A DNA stretch of 64,000 bases from contig NZ_BMMB01000004.1 in NCBI RefSeq assembly GCF_014645615.1, forward strand, positions 372,001 to 436,000, read 5' to 3'. Shown here in pieces: positions 56,878-64,000 of this stretch. The translations under genes were made by a program, and so were the position numbers. Every line of letters starts with the position of its first letter. Positions within the stretch are counted from its first letter, which is position 1. Origin of the DNA: Paenibacillus hunanensis (lineage in GTDB: Bacteria; Bacillota; Bacilli; Paenibacillales; Paenibacillaceae). The notes under the pieces are model-generated. The model did no database searches. It had not been told where the DNA came from and saw nothing but the letters and a program-made list of their open reading frames with translations.

Positions 56878-57438
56878 ATGAACCTGACACAATGGAAACG
56901 TATTGCCGCATCGACTACAGCTGCTGGACTGATCGCAGCTAGCCTGATCGTACCAGCAAGTGCAGAGGCAGCATCCAACAGCTTTCACTCCATGCACAAG
57001 ACTTATAGCCAATTGTCTTCGGATTCTACAATGACCGGACAAAGCACGGTAGCAGCTACAGCAGATACAAGCGCATTTGTTGCTCAGGTCGTTGAGCTGG
57101 TTAATCAGGAGCGCAGCAAAGCTGGCTTACAGGCACTAACGGTAGATACCGCTCTACAGACAATGGCAGGCGATAAAGCAATCGACATGTATACCAATAA
57201 TTATTTCAGCCACACTTCACCTACGTACGGCTCACCTTTTGATATGATGAAGACGTATAAAATCAGCTTCCGTGCAGCAGGTGAGAATATTGCCAAAGGT
57301 CAAACATCACCTGCACAGGTTATGAATTCGTGGATGAATAGTGCAGGGCACAAAGCCAATATACTCAGCAAAAATTATACGCATATTGGCGTAGGCTACA
57401 CAAACGGTGTTTGGGTGCAGGAGTTTATCGGCAAATAA
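56878..57438 (+). CDS. Secreted CAP (SCP/PR1-like) domain protein, copy 2
   Basis: A 186-residue paralogue of the protein at 55.2 kb. The frame is open from 56791, but the signal peptide starts at 56878, with AGGAGG 12 bases upstream. The signal peptide ends near SAEAA. The CAP domain has YFSHTSPTYGSPF, GENIAKGQ and SAGHKANIL. Domain identity with copy 1 is high while the spacers differ, consistent with a local duplication followed by insertion of the barstar gene between them, or retention on both sides of it. Confidence 0.9.
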   Translation: MNLTQWKRIAASTTAAGLIAASLIVPASAEAASNSFHSMHKTYSQLSSDSTMTGQSTVAATADTSAFVAQVVELVNQERSKAGLQALTVDTALQTMAGDKAIDMYTNNYFSHTSPTYGSPFDMMKTYKISFRAAGENIAKGQTSPAQVMNSWMNSAGHKANILSKNYTHIGVGYTNGVWVQEFIGK

Positions 57439-57532
57439 GTATACAGGTTTGGACATGGCAACCTTGAATAAGGTCGTTACGAGCTACCGTTTCAATATAA
57501 TATACGGATAATCATATCGTTTCATAGGAACA

Positions 57533-57605
57533 GAGAGAGGAAAGTCTTTTTTCGCAGATGGCTCTGCTAGTCTGGCCTGCTGAGAAGAGGCTTTCTCTTT
57601 TTTAA
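57533..57605 (+). terminator. Terminator after CAP copy 2
   Basis: GAG and AAAG (one base bulged) pair with CTTTCTC (57591-57597). An inner GCAGA/TCTGC stem is present, and TTTTTT follows. The 5' arm looks like the start of RNase P RNA (GAGGAAAGTC), but nothing else of that RNA is present. Confidence 0.65.
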
Positions 57606-57667
57606 TGAAAAAAGAGTCTACATAGCAATAATAAGCCTGGATACGAAATAGAAGTAGACACATAATA

Positions 57668-57700
57668 TAGAGGTAGAGGTAGAGGTAGAGGTAGAGGTAG
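57668..57700. repeat. 6-bp tandem repeat TAGAGG (5.5 copies)
   Basis: Perfect TAGAGG copies followed directly by a short AACAAT-type repeat (57701-57717), in the spacer upstream of the DUF1450 gene. Confidence 0.95.
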
Positions 57701-57821
57701 CAATAACAATAACAATAGCCCTACTTCCCGTCACATGCTATTGACAATCTACAGAGCACTCCCTACTATAAAGTTACATTTCAGCCGATGGATACTATCG
57801 CAGCATGGAGGAATTACAGTC

Positions 57822-58511
57822 ATGAAGACGATTAAATATTGCAGTAAAAATGACAAGCTAGGCACCAAAGGTGTATATCAGGATATTGAAAAAAACTTCC
57901 CTGCTATCCAGCAGCAACGTAAGGGGTGCCTGAGCGAATGTAAAACCTGTCGTCGCCAGCCCTTTGTGAAAGTCGGTAAAAAAACTATCGTTGGCGACAC
58001 ACCGGAGCATCTGTACGAGCAGCTGGTAAGCCTGATTCGCAAGCAAGAGGGGAGCACATCCTCCACTCCGGATCATTCAGGCAAAAGCCGCCACTGGTTT
58101 ACAGGCAAAAATGAACTTTACATTACGATGGACAAGACGAGCGCCCCGATCTGGATCAAAAAGCTACACAAGCTTCAGCAATCCGATAAGCCGAAAAAGC
58201 TAAAAACGATCCGTGTCAACGATACCTCTATCGATATGATTCCGATCGTACTCAAGCCAGCTGGTGAGGATGAAGATCGAATCAAGATGAAAAAGAACGA
58301 GCTGATCCTGAGCCTATCACCAGACGCTATCGAATACGCGATATTCAAGCTGGAGACTTTCCTAAAGGAAGGACACCTGTCACCAGCCGAGTACTATACA
58401 TTTGAACGTGTCGCCTCCAAGGCAAAGGGCAAGCAACCAAAAGCTAGAACGCAGGGCGTTCAAATCTATTTTGTAACGGAAGACATTCAGCCCTATGCTA
58501 AAGCTAAGTAA
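57822..58511 (+). CDS. DUF1450 protein with a long C-terminal extension
   Basis: A 229-residue protein started at ATG 57822 with GGAGG ten bases upstream. Residues 1-75 match DUF1450 (YuzB-like): KYCSKNDKLGTKGVYQDIE, then C-LSE-C-KT-C and PFVKVGKKTIVGDTPEHLYEQL. Stand-alone DUF1450 proteins end there. Here about 150 further residues follow after a Ser/Thr linker, with a Lys-rich, strand/helix-alternating sequence I do not recognise. The cysteines could bind a metal. Function unknown. Confidence 0.8.
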   Translation: MKTIKYCSKNDKLGTKGVYQDIEKNFPAIQQQRKGCLSECKTCRRQPFVKVGKKTIVGDTPEHLYEQLVSLIRKQEGSTSSTPDHSGKSRHWFTGKNELYITMDKTSAPIWIKKLHKLQQSDKPKKLKTIRVNDTSIDMIPIVLKPAGEDEDRIKMKKNELILSLSPDAIEYAIFKLETFLKEGHLSPAEYYTFERVASKAKGKQPKARTQGVQIYFVTEDIQPYAKAK

Positions 58512-58515
58512 ATAA

Positions 58516-58553
58516 AAAAAGCCAACCAGATCGCGCCTGGTTGGCTTTTTGTT
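58516..58553. terminator. Bidirectional terminator between the DUF1450 gene and tRNA-Lys
   Basis: AAAAAGCCAACCAG pairs with CTGGTTGGCTTTTT. It serves the rightward gene and the leftward tRNA. Confidence 0.95.
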
Positions 58554-58557
58554 AGGA

Positions 58558-58630
58558 TGGGGCATGTAGGGGTCGAACCTACGACCTGCCGATTAAGAGT
58601 CGGATGCTCTACCAGCTGAGCTAATGCCCC
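58558..58630 (-). tRNA. tRNA-Lys (anticodon CTT)
   Basis: The reverse strand folds as a cloverleaf. The acceptor is GGGGCAT/ATGCCCC, the D arm GCTC/GAGC with AGCTGGTA, and the anticodon arm CCGA-CTCTTAA-TCGG with CTT. The T arm is GTAGG-TTCGACC-CCTAC. The discriminator base is A and CCA is not encoded. It reads lysine AAG codons. Confidence 0.96.
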
Positions 58631-58878
58631 AAAGTATTCATGTGTATACTTATTATCACCATAAACGAATTATCGCAATCAATATGATGTATAACAATTA
58701 ATCACAATACAAAGTATACAACTCCAATTTACAAAAATCAAATCTTTCCCTGTGAATATATTGTGAACGCCTGTATGAACGTGTCAATTCTCGTCGACTG
58801 GGGAAATAATATGGAGAGTAACATGATTCATATCTGAATGGCTCTGCTTCTGTAATACTCAGGTAAACGGAAAGGATG

Positions 58879-60624
58879 ATGACCTTGAAGAAAACATGGT
58901 GGAAAGAAAGCGTCGTGTACCAGATATACCCACGTAGTTTTATGGACAGCAATGGAGATGGCATTGGTGATCTGCCCGGAATCATTAGTAAGCTTGATTA
59001 TTTAAAGCAACTTGGTGTACATGTCGTCTGGCTTTGTCCAGTCTATCAGTCGCCCAATGACGATAACGGCTATGATATTAGCGATTATCAGCAGATTATG
59101 GACGAATTTGGAACGATGGAGGATTGGGAACAGCTGCTGGAAGGTCTGCATCAGCGTGGGATGAAGCTGATTATGGATCTGGTCGTTAATCATAGCTCGG
59201 ACGAGCATCACTGGTTTGCGGAGTCGCGTAAGTCTACAGATAATCAGTATCGCGATTACTACATATGGCGACCTGGCAAGGATGGACGTGAACCGAATGA
59301 TTGGGCATCCTTTTTCAGCGGCTCTGCATGGCAAAAGGACGAGGCAACCGACGAATATTATCTGCATTTATTTTCCTCCAAGCAGCCTGATCTGAACTGG
59401 GAAAATGAAACGGTGCGCGAAGAGATTTATCGTATGATGACATGGTGGCTGGATAAGGGGATCGATGGCTTCCGCATGGATGTGATCAATCTCATTTCCA
59501 AAAATCCAGAGTTGCCTGATGCGCATACACCTGACCCGGGCATAGGCACGATGCCACCGGATGAAGGTCAGACGTATCATTTTGGTGGACAGCATTTTGT
59601 AAATGGACCGCGTGTGCATGAATATTTGCAGGAAATGAATCGAAAGGTATTGTCACGCTATGACATTATGACCGTTGGCGAGACGGTTAATGTGACACCG
59701 GAGGATGGAGCATTATATGTAGGCGAGGATCGGAACGAGCTGAATATGGTATTTCATTTTGAATTGATGCAGGTCGATTCGGGTCCGGGTGGCAAATGGG
59801 ATATTCGTCCATGGCGTCTTAGCGAGATCAAGCAGGTCATTAGCAAATGGCAAACGCTACTACACAATAAAGGCTGGAACAGTAATTATTTGAACAACCA
59901 TGATCAGCCGCGTATGGTATCGCGGTTTGGTAATGATTCGGTCTACCGCAAGCCGTCTGCCAAAATGCTGGCTACGCTGCTACACACCTTGCAGGGAACA
60001 CCGTACATTTATCAGGGTGAGGAAATTGGGATGACCAATATTCGCCTGTCCTCGATTGATGATTATCGCGATATCGAGACGCTAAATATGTATCAGGAAT
60101 ACAAAGAAGCCGGAAGAGATACCGATGCGATTATGGAATCGATCTATATCAAAAGCCGGGATAATGCACGCACACCAATGCAGTGGGATGGTACAGAGCA
60201 GGCTGGCTTCACAAAGGGACAGCCGTGGATCAGCGTGAATCCGAATTATACGGACATCAATGTACAGGAAGCACTCGCTGACCCGGATTCTATTTTCTAT
60301 TATTATCAGCGCTTGATTGAGCTACGCCGACAGGAGCCGATTATCGTGTATGGCGATTATACAGTGCTACAGCCGGAGGATGAGCAGCTATTTGCTTATA
60401 TTCGTTCATATGAAGGGCAGAAGCTGCTGGTTGTGTTGAATTTTACCGATCAAGCCCAGCCGTTCAAGCTTGATGCGCATGTGTCTTATCATGAGCCGCA
60501 GCTGTTGATCAGCAATTATGGCGGCGATCATGGACGCGAGCTTGCCGAGGAAGCCAGATCGCATAATCTGCGTTCCTTATCGCTGGAGCCGTATGAAGCG
60601 AGAGTGTATCTGTGGCAGGAATAG
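58879..60624 (+). CDS. Alpha-glucosidase / oligo-1,6-glucosidase (GH13)
   Basis: A 581-residue GH13 enzyme. VYQIYPRSFMDSNGDGIGDL is the classical opening. The catalytic residues are Asp201 (GFRMDV), Glu268 (VGETVN) and Asp342 (NNHDQPR). No signal peptide is present, so it acts in the cytoplasm on imported isomalto- or malto-oligosaccharides. GGAAAGGATG lies close to the start; ATG 58876 and TTG 58885 are alternatives, and the TTG has the best spacing. It stands alone, without a transporter or regulator. Trehalose-6-phosphate hydrolase is a less likely alternative. Confidence 0.92.
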   Translation: MTLKKTWWKESVVYQIYPRSFMDSNGDGIGDLPGIISKLDYLKQLGVHVVWLCPVYQSPNDDNGYDISDYQQIMDEFGTMEDWEQLLEGLHQRGMKLIMDLVVNHSSDEHHWFAESRKSTDNQYRDYYIWRPGKDGREPNDWASFFSGSAWQKDEATDEYYLHLFSSKQPDLNWENETVREEIYRMMTWWLDKGIDGFRMDVINLISKNPELPDAHTPDPGIGTMPPDEGQTYHFGGQHFVNGPRVHEYLQEMNRKVLSRYDIMTVGETVNVTPEDGALYVGEDRNELNMVFHFELMQVDSGPGGKWDIRPWRLSEIKQVISKWQTLLHNKGWNSNYLNNHDQPRMVSRFGNDSVYRKPSAKMLATLLHTLQGTPYIYQGEEIGMTNIRLSSIDDYRDIETLNMYQEYKEAGRDTDAIMESIYIKSRDNARTPMQWDGTEQAGFTKGQPWISVNPNYTDINVQEALADPDSIFYYYQRLIELRRQEPIIVYGDYTVLQPEDEQLFAYIRSYEGQKLLVVLNFTDQAQPFKLDAHVSYHEPQLLISNYGGDHGRELAEEARSHNLRSLSLEPYEARVYLWQE

Positions 60625-60706
60625 TGTACTGTTAGACAGTATGCTGCTCCTAAAGAATGTACGAATCAACCCGAATTAAACTCCATTCATAATACAAATA
60701 GCAATA

Positions 60707-60768
60707 CAAACAGCGCAAAGTTAACCAGCAGGAATGAGATCGAGCTGCCCTTAGCCTTGCGCTGTTTG
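60707..60768. terminator. Hairpin between the glucosidase and the MerR gene
   Basis: CAAACAGCGCAA (60707-60718) pairs with TTGCGCTGTTTG (60757-60768), a perfect 12-base stem with a long loop. There is no clean T-run, so efficiency is uncertain. Confidence 0.55.
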
Positions 60769-60901
60769 CGTTGTGTTTTAGTCATTCTGCATGATGCCGA
60801 TGCAAAATAATGGTTATGCAATCTATTCCATCGCTATTCCATGTAGGCTCGCTCCTACCTACACCATGTACATATAGTGTACGCTCAACCTGCCTCTTGC
60901 A

Positions 60902-61306
60902 CTAAGAACGCACCACGGATGAAGCTGCTGAAGCCTGCTCCTTCTTTTCTAAATTTTTGAAGAAGTCGATTTTGCGATCGACCTTTTGTAGGGTGCTCTG
61001 TAGCTCCTCTAATTGTTCGACGACCTTAACGCGATATTCCTCCATAAATTCGCGGCGTGCGGTAGCAGAGCCGGGACTGTTTTTGGGCATGGACTGGAAT
61101 GCCTGCATTTCCTTAATCGGCAATCCCATATCGCGAAAATGACCGATGACCTGAAACCATTTGATATCCGATTCTGTGTACAGGCGATAGCCATTAACAT
61201 CTCGCTGAATACCTTGAATCAGACCCAGCTGTTCATAATAACGGAGTGTATGTACACTCATACCGGTTTCGGCAGCGACTTCTTTACTTGAGAAGGTAGT
61301 TTTCAT
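60902..61306 (-). CDS. MerR-family transcriptional regulator
   Basis: A 134-residue regulator. The N-terminal winged helix has SSKEVAAETGMSVHTLRYYEQLGLI and a dimerising coiled coil spans about 80-120. It lacks the cysteines of metal-sensing MerR proteins and resembles the small AdhR/YfmP-like group. It is divergent from the dehydrogenase gene, whose promoter carries a MerR-type dyad, so it probably controls that gene. Confidence 0.92.
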   Translation of the reverse strand: MKTTFSSKEVAAETGMSVHTLRYYEQLGLIQGIQRDVNGYRLYTESDIKWFQVIGHFRDMGLPIKEMQAFQSMPKNSPGSATARREFMEEYRVKVVEQLEELQSTLQKVDRKIDFFKNLEKKEQASAASSVVRS

Positions 61307-61335
61307 AGGATCATTATAAACCTAGAAAATGGTTA

Positions 61336-61366
61336 TTGCTATAGAGTGAACTCTATACTTTATGCT
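61336..61366 (+). promoter_or_regulatory. MerR-type promoter of the dehydrogenase gene
   Basis: TTGCTA (61336-61341) and TATGCT (61361-61366) are separated by 19 bases, the long spacer typical of MerR-activated promoters. The spacer contains ATAGAGT-GA-ACTCTAT (61341-61356), a perfect dyad suited to a MerR dimer. Confidence 0.75.
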
Positions 61367-61407
61367 AGGCTTGTACGTAATCAGAGCATGATAGGGAGGC
61401 TATTCAA

Positions 61408-62292
61408 ATGAAAGTATTTGTTACCGGAGCAACCGGATTTGTCGGTACAGTTGTTGTACAAGAATTGATCAGAGCAGGGCATCAGGTAACCGGGTTGGCA
61501 CGATCGGATGCAGCAGAGCAGAAATTGCGTGCGGCAGGAGTGGACGTACATCGTGGATCATTAGAGGACACGGATAGCTTACGCGAAGCGGCGCGTGCAG
61601 CAGACGGAATTATTCATCTTGGTTTTATTCATGACTTTACGAATTATGCAGTTTCAGCTGAGGTGGATCGTCAGGCGATTCTGGCGATGGGTAGTGAATT
61701 GGAAGGAACAGATAAGCCGATTATACTCACATCAGGCACTTTACTGCTCACACCTGGTAAATTAGGCACAGAGCAAGATCGCCCGTCTGCTCATGCAACC
61801 CGTCATTCGGAGAAGGCAGCGGATGAATTAGTCCAGCGTGGCATTCGTGCAGCAGTTGTACGTCTGGCACCAACTGTACACGGCGAGGGCGATCAAGGCT
61901 TTATTCATACACTGATCGAGCTGGCACGGGAGAAAGGCTTTTCCGCGTATGTAGGTGACGGCAGCAATCGCTGGTCGGCTGTGCATCGCCTGGATGCAGC
62001 CGTATTATTCCGCAAAGCGCTGGAGCAGACAGAGGCGGACTCCAGACTACATGGAGTAGACGAAGGTAGCATTGAATTTAAAACGATTGCCGAGGTGATT
62101 GGTCGTCATCTGAATGTTCCCGTCACAAGTATTCCGCCAGAGCAAGCCGCCGAGCATTTTGGCTGGATTCAATTTGCGGCAGCAGCAGATACGCCGATTT
62201 CTAGCGATCTGACTCGCCAATGGCTGGATTGGGAGCCATCGCATATTGGACTACTGAAGGATTTGGAAGCAGGGCATTATTTTACGCATTAA
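61408..62292 (+). CDS. NAD-dependent epimerase/dehydratase-family protein (extended SDR)
   Basis: A 294-residue extended short-chain dehydrogenase. The nucleotide motif GATGFVGTVV is at residues 7-16. The usual YxxxK active site is not obvious: RHSEKAADEL stands where YxxSK would be, so the protein may be an atypical or binding-only member. Related proteins are annotated as NAD(P)-dependent oxidoreductases of unknown substrate. GGGAGGC precedes the ATG. The divergent MerR gene suggests induction by a small reactive compound. Confidence 0.8.
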   Translation: MKVFVTGATGFVGTVVVQELIRAGHQVTGLARSDAAEQKLRAAGVDVHRGSLEDTDSLREAARAADGIIHLGFIHDFTNYAVSAEVDRQAILAMGSELEGTDKPIILTSGTLLLTPGKLGTEQDRPSAHATRHSEKAADELVQRGIRAAVVRLAPTVHGEGDQGFIHTLIELAREKGFSAYVGDGSNRWSAVHRLDAAVLFRKALEQTEADSRLHGVDEGSIEFKTIAEVIGRHLNVPVTSIPPEQAAEHFGWIQFAAAADTPISSDLTRQWLDWEPSHIGLLKDLEAGHYFTH

Positions 62293-62558
62293 ATGGCAAT
62301 GGATGCTGGGATTACATTTTGAAGGGTGGCTAGCTGATCGATACTTTTAGATACACGCATCATCCATTATCCAGCTTCTTGATGTTACCGGATTACAACT
62401 TTTGTATACTCCTTTAACTATATTTTCATGACAGCAAGGATAAATGTTGCTAACATTTGCTCTAACCTAACGATGCAGGCTTTAGCCATTCATTTACTAT
62501 GATCAAATTAAAATGTATACATCAAACCAATCCTCTAACCAGCGTACTGGTAACCCTA

Positions 62559-62622
62559 TGCCTTCTTCGGGTAAAAGATAACGGCACACCTCCGTTTCTT
62601 TTACTCGAAGAAGGCATTTTTT
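62559..62622 (+). terminator. Very stable hairpin with T-run
   Basis: TGCCTTCTTCGGGTAAAAG (62559-62577) pairs with CTTTTACTCGAAGAAGGCA (62598-62616), one G-T pair, then TTTTTT. It is 270 bases after the dehydrogenase gene; the rest of 62293-62803 shows no gene. Confidence 0.88.
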
Positions 62623-62803
62623 ATTGTTTAAATTCACTTTTACATTCATTCTGATCAAGGTATGAAAAAGATAGCTTCTGCACATTTGGAAGTTGCAGTG
62701 ATCCTTGTATATAATGAAAGGGACACACTCGGTTGCACATGCAACCAATTCGCTGTCACAAGCTTACTATCATAATATTAAATGACTAGCTGGAGGTTCA
62801 TTT

Positions 62804-63643
62804 ATGAAGCCACATGCATCTTCTTCTTTAATCTGGAGGATCACAAGTATTGCCTCCATTGTTGCTACTGTGTTGCTGATTGGCGGCTTTGTGTACGCCA
62901 TCAAGGACGTAGTGAACCCGGTTGGTAGCACGTATAGTGCCAGTGAATCGGACGGCACCACACAGACGACAGGCAATTCGGCAGCAAGCACTGTTCCACC
63001 TCTGTCAGATGGTGTACGTGTCGTTGCTCTTGGCGATTCGCTGGCAAAAGGAACGGGCGATGACGATGGGAGCGGATTTGTCCGTCGTACGGTTGATCTG
63101 TTGCAGCAGAAGGGCGTTAGCGCTAAGCTCGTATCCAATCTAGGCATCAATGGACAGAAAACAGAGCAGGTGCTATCTTCACTCGATCAAGCTGGCGTTA
63201 AGCATGCGCTACAGCAAGCGAATCTGATCCTGCTGTCTGTCGGTGCGAATGACCTGTTCAACGGCGGCGAAGCGCTGGGTAATTTGCAGCAGCAAACACC
63301 GGATGCCAGTCAGATGCTCAAAAATGCACCGGAAACGGCTGCACGCTTAAAGCAAATTTTGACTCGTTTACGTGAAATCAATCCAGATGCACAGATTATT
63401 TACCTCGGATTGTACAATCCATTTGGCGATCTACAGGAGCTTCGCGTGCCAGGCAATCAAGCTGTTACCTCATGGAATACATCGGTGATGGACATTATTA
63501 ACAAGCAGCCACACATGATGCTTATCCCTACCTTTGACCTGTTCCAGAACAATTTGAATCAATACCTGTCCTCTGATCATTTTCATCCTAACGGTACAGG
63601 CTACGAACAGATTGCTGAGCGTGTCGTACAAAGTCTTCAATAG
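62804..63643 (+). CDS. Membrane-anchored SGNH/GDSL hydrolase
   Basis: A 279-residue protein. One N-terminal transmembrane helix (about 12-33) and a Ser/Thr-rich spacer are followed by the SGNH domain (about 68-279). The nucleophile is Ser79 in ALGDSLAKGTG. Block III is SVGANDL, and the C-terminal dyad is D258 with H261 in DHFHPNGTGY. Bacillus YpmR is a similar lipase/acylhydrolase. It would act outside the membrane on an ester-linked lipid or polymer. An ABC ATPase gene follows, possibly in the same operon. Confidence 0.88.
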   Translation: MKPHASSSLIWRITSIASIVATVLLIGGFVYAIKDVVNPVGSTYSASESDGTTQTTGNSAASTVPPLSDGVRVVALGDSLAKGTGDDDGSGFVRRTVDLLQQKGVSAKLVSNLGINGQKTEQVLSSLDQAGVKHALQQANLILLSVGANDLFNGGEALGNLQQQTPDASQMLKNAPETAARLKQILTRLREINPDAQIIYLGLYNPFGDLQELRVPGNQAVTSWNTSVMDIINKQPHMMLIPTFDLFQNNLNQYLSSDHFHPNGTGYEQIAERVVQSLQ

Positions 63644-63707
63644 ATAGGAGCAGTAGCTCTCATATTGATCCCATAATATCCGTTGATGAAGGTGGAAGGA
63701 GCCCTAT

Positions 63708-64000
63708 ATGATGAAAAAAACAACATCCGAGCAGTCCGCAACGCTCGCTCCGTCAACGGAAGCGAACGGTAGTGGAGCCGTACAGGAGCACGAGATCGTT
63801 CTGTCTGCCGAACATGTAAAAAAGAAAATCGGCAAGCGCTGGATTATTAAAGACGTAACCTTTACTGTGCGTGCAGGTGAAATCTTTGGCTTTCTCGGGC
63901 CAAACGGGGCAGGGAAGACGACAACGATTCGGATGCTCGTCGATCTGATTCGACCGACAGAAGGCAAAATTATGATTTGCGGCTATGATGTAAATCGTGA
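63708..64000 (+). CDS. ABC transporter ATP-binding protein, N-terminal part (cut by window edge)
   Basis: The frame runs open to the window end, giving about 97 residues. AAGGAG lies six bases before ATG 63708. An unusual Thr/Ser/Glu-rich lead of about 30 residues precedes the start of the ATPase domain. Walker A FLGPNGAGKTTT is intact, followed by RMLVDLIRPTEGKI. It resembles ATPases of two-gene ABC-2 exporters (bacitracin, sodium or YhcH type). Substrate unknown. Confidence 0.88.
   Translation, partial: MMKKTTSEQSATLAPSTEANGSGAVQEHEIVLSAEHVKKKIGKRWIIKDVTFTVRAGEIFGFLGPNGAGKTTTIRMLVDLIRPTEGKIMICGYDVNR

Noticed and set aside
57533..57605. GAGGAAAGTC resembling the start of RNase P RNA
   Set aside because: No other conserved RNase P RNA element follows; the sequence forms a terminator instead.
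62503..62748. 81-codon leftward open frame
   Set aside because: It reads through the strong rightward terminator hairpin and lacks a ribosome site.

Overview
The window looks like chromosomal DNA of a Gram-positive, low-to-moderate G+C Bacillales member, most likely Paenibacillus or a close relative. The reasons are inferred from gene content: a DinG with a fused exonuclease domain, Rex, a tandem-GTPase bacterial dynamin, the RuBisCO-like MtnW methionine-salvage branch, T-box leaders before leuA and proB, a DUF1450 protein, and strong AGGAGG-type ribosome sites with frequent ATGA stop-start overlaps. No phage, transposase, CRISPR array or rRNA was seen. One tRNA (Lys, anticodon CTT) is present.

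Layout. 0-6.2 kb: the start of a leftward membrane sensor, then a rightward run dinG-rex-mtaD-tseB(ypmB). 6.6-8.8 kb: leftward leuA behind a leucine T-box. 8.8-10.6 kb: four AT-rich, unrecognised rightward genes. They are bounded on the right by a decayed second copy of the leuA T-box. 10.9-13.6 kb: leftward sugar-binding lipoprotein plus chemoreceptor with a CcpA-type site. 14.2-20.9 kb: a membrane protein with an FtsH-like protease, then hbd-ackA-asnS-dnaD. 20.9-22.7 kb: a long gene-free AT-rich stretch, then a secreted LysM protein. 23.6-29.8 kb: a leftward proB-proA-proC-mtnW-mtnX-mtnB run behind a proline T-box. 30-32.4 kb: divergent mtnE and mtnU. 32.4-36.1 kb: a quinone-detoxification-like pair and a FrnE-type DsbA protein, with copies of a MITE-like repeat. 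36.1-39.5 kb: LysR regulator divergent from leuCD. 40-44.3 kb: cell-wall amidase, two more repeat copies, nth behind an attenuator-like leader. 44.7-52.9 kb: dynamin-like protein and a heterodimeric ABC exporter. 53-58.6 kb: purT with an acetyltransferase, two CAP-domain proteins around a barstar-domain protein, a DUF1450 fusion, tRNA-Lys. 58.9-64 kb: alpha-glucosidase, MerR regulator divergent from a short-chain dehydrogenase, an SGNH hydrolase and the start of an ABC ATPase.

How it fits together. dinG, ypmB, asnS, dnaD and nth lie close together in Bacillus subtilis; here they keep their order but are spread over 43 kb, with amino-acid, salvage and cell-wall modules between them. Leucine genes are split into T-box-controlled leuA and LysR-flanked leuCD. 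Methionine-salvage steps MtnW, MtnX, MtnB, MtnE and MtnU are present, while MtnA, MtnK and MtnD are not in the window. The most unusual items are the dispersed palindromic repeat family with its tandem array before the mhqO-like gene, the relic T-box beside a foreign-looking gene island, a split FtsH-like arrangement, a barstar-domain protein without a visible partner nuclease, and several leader or small-RNA candidates.
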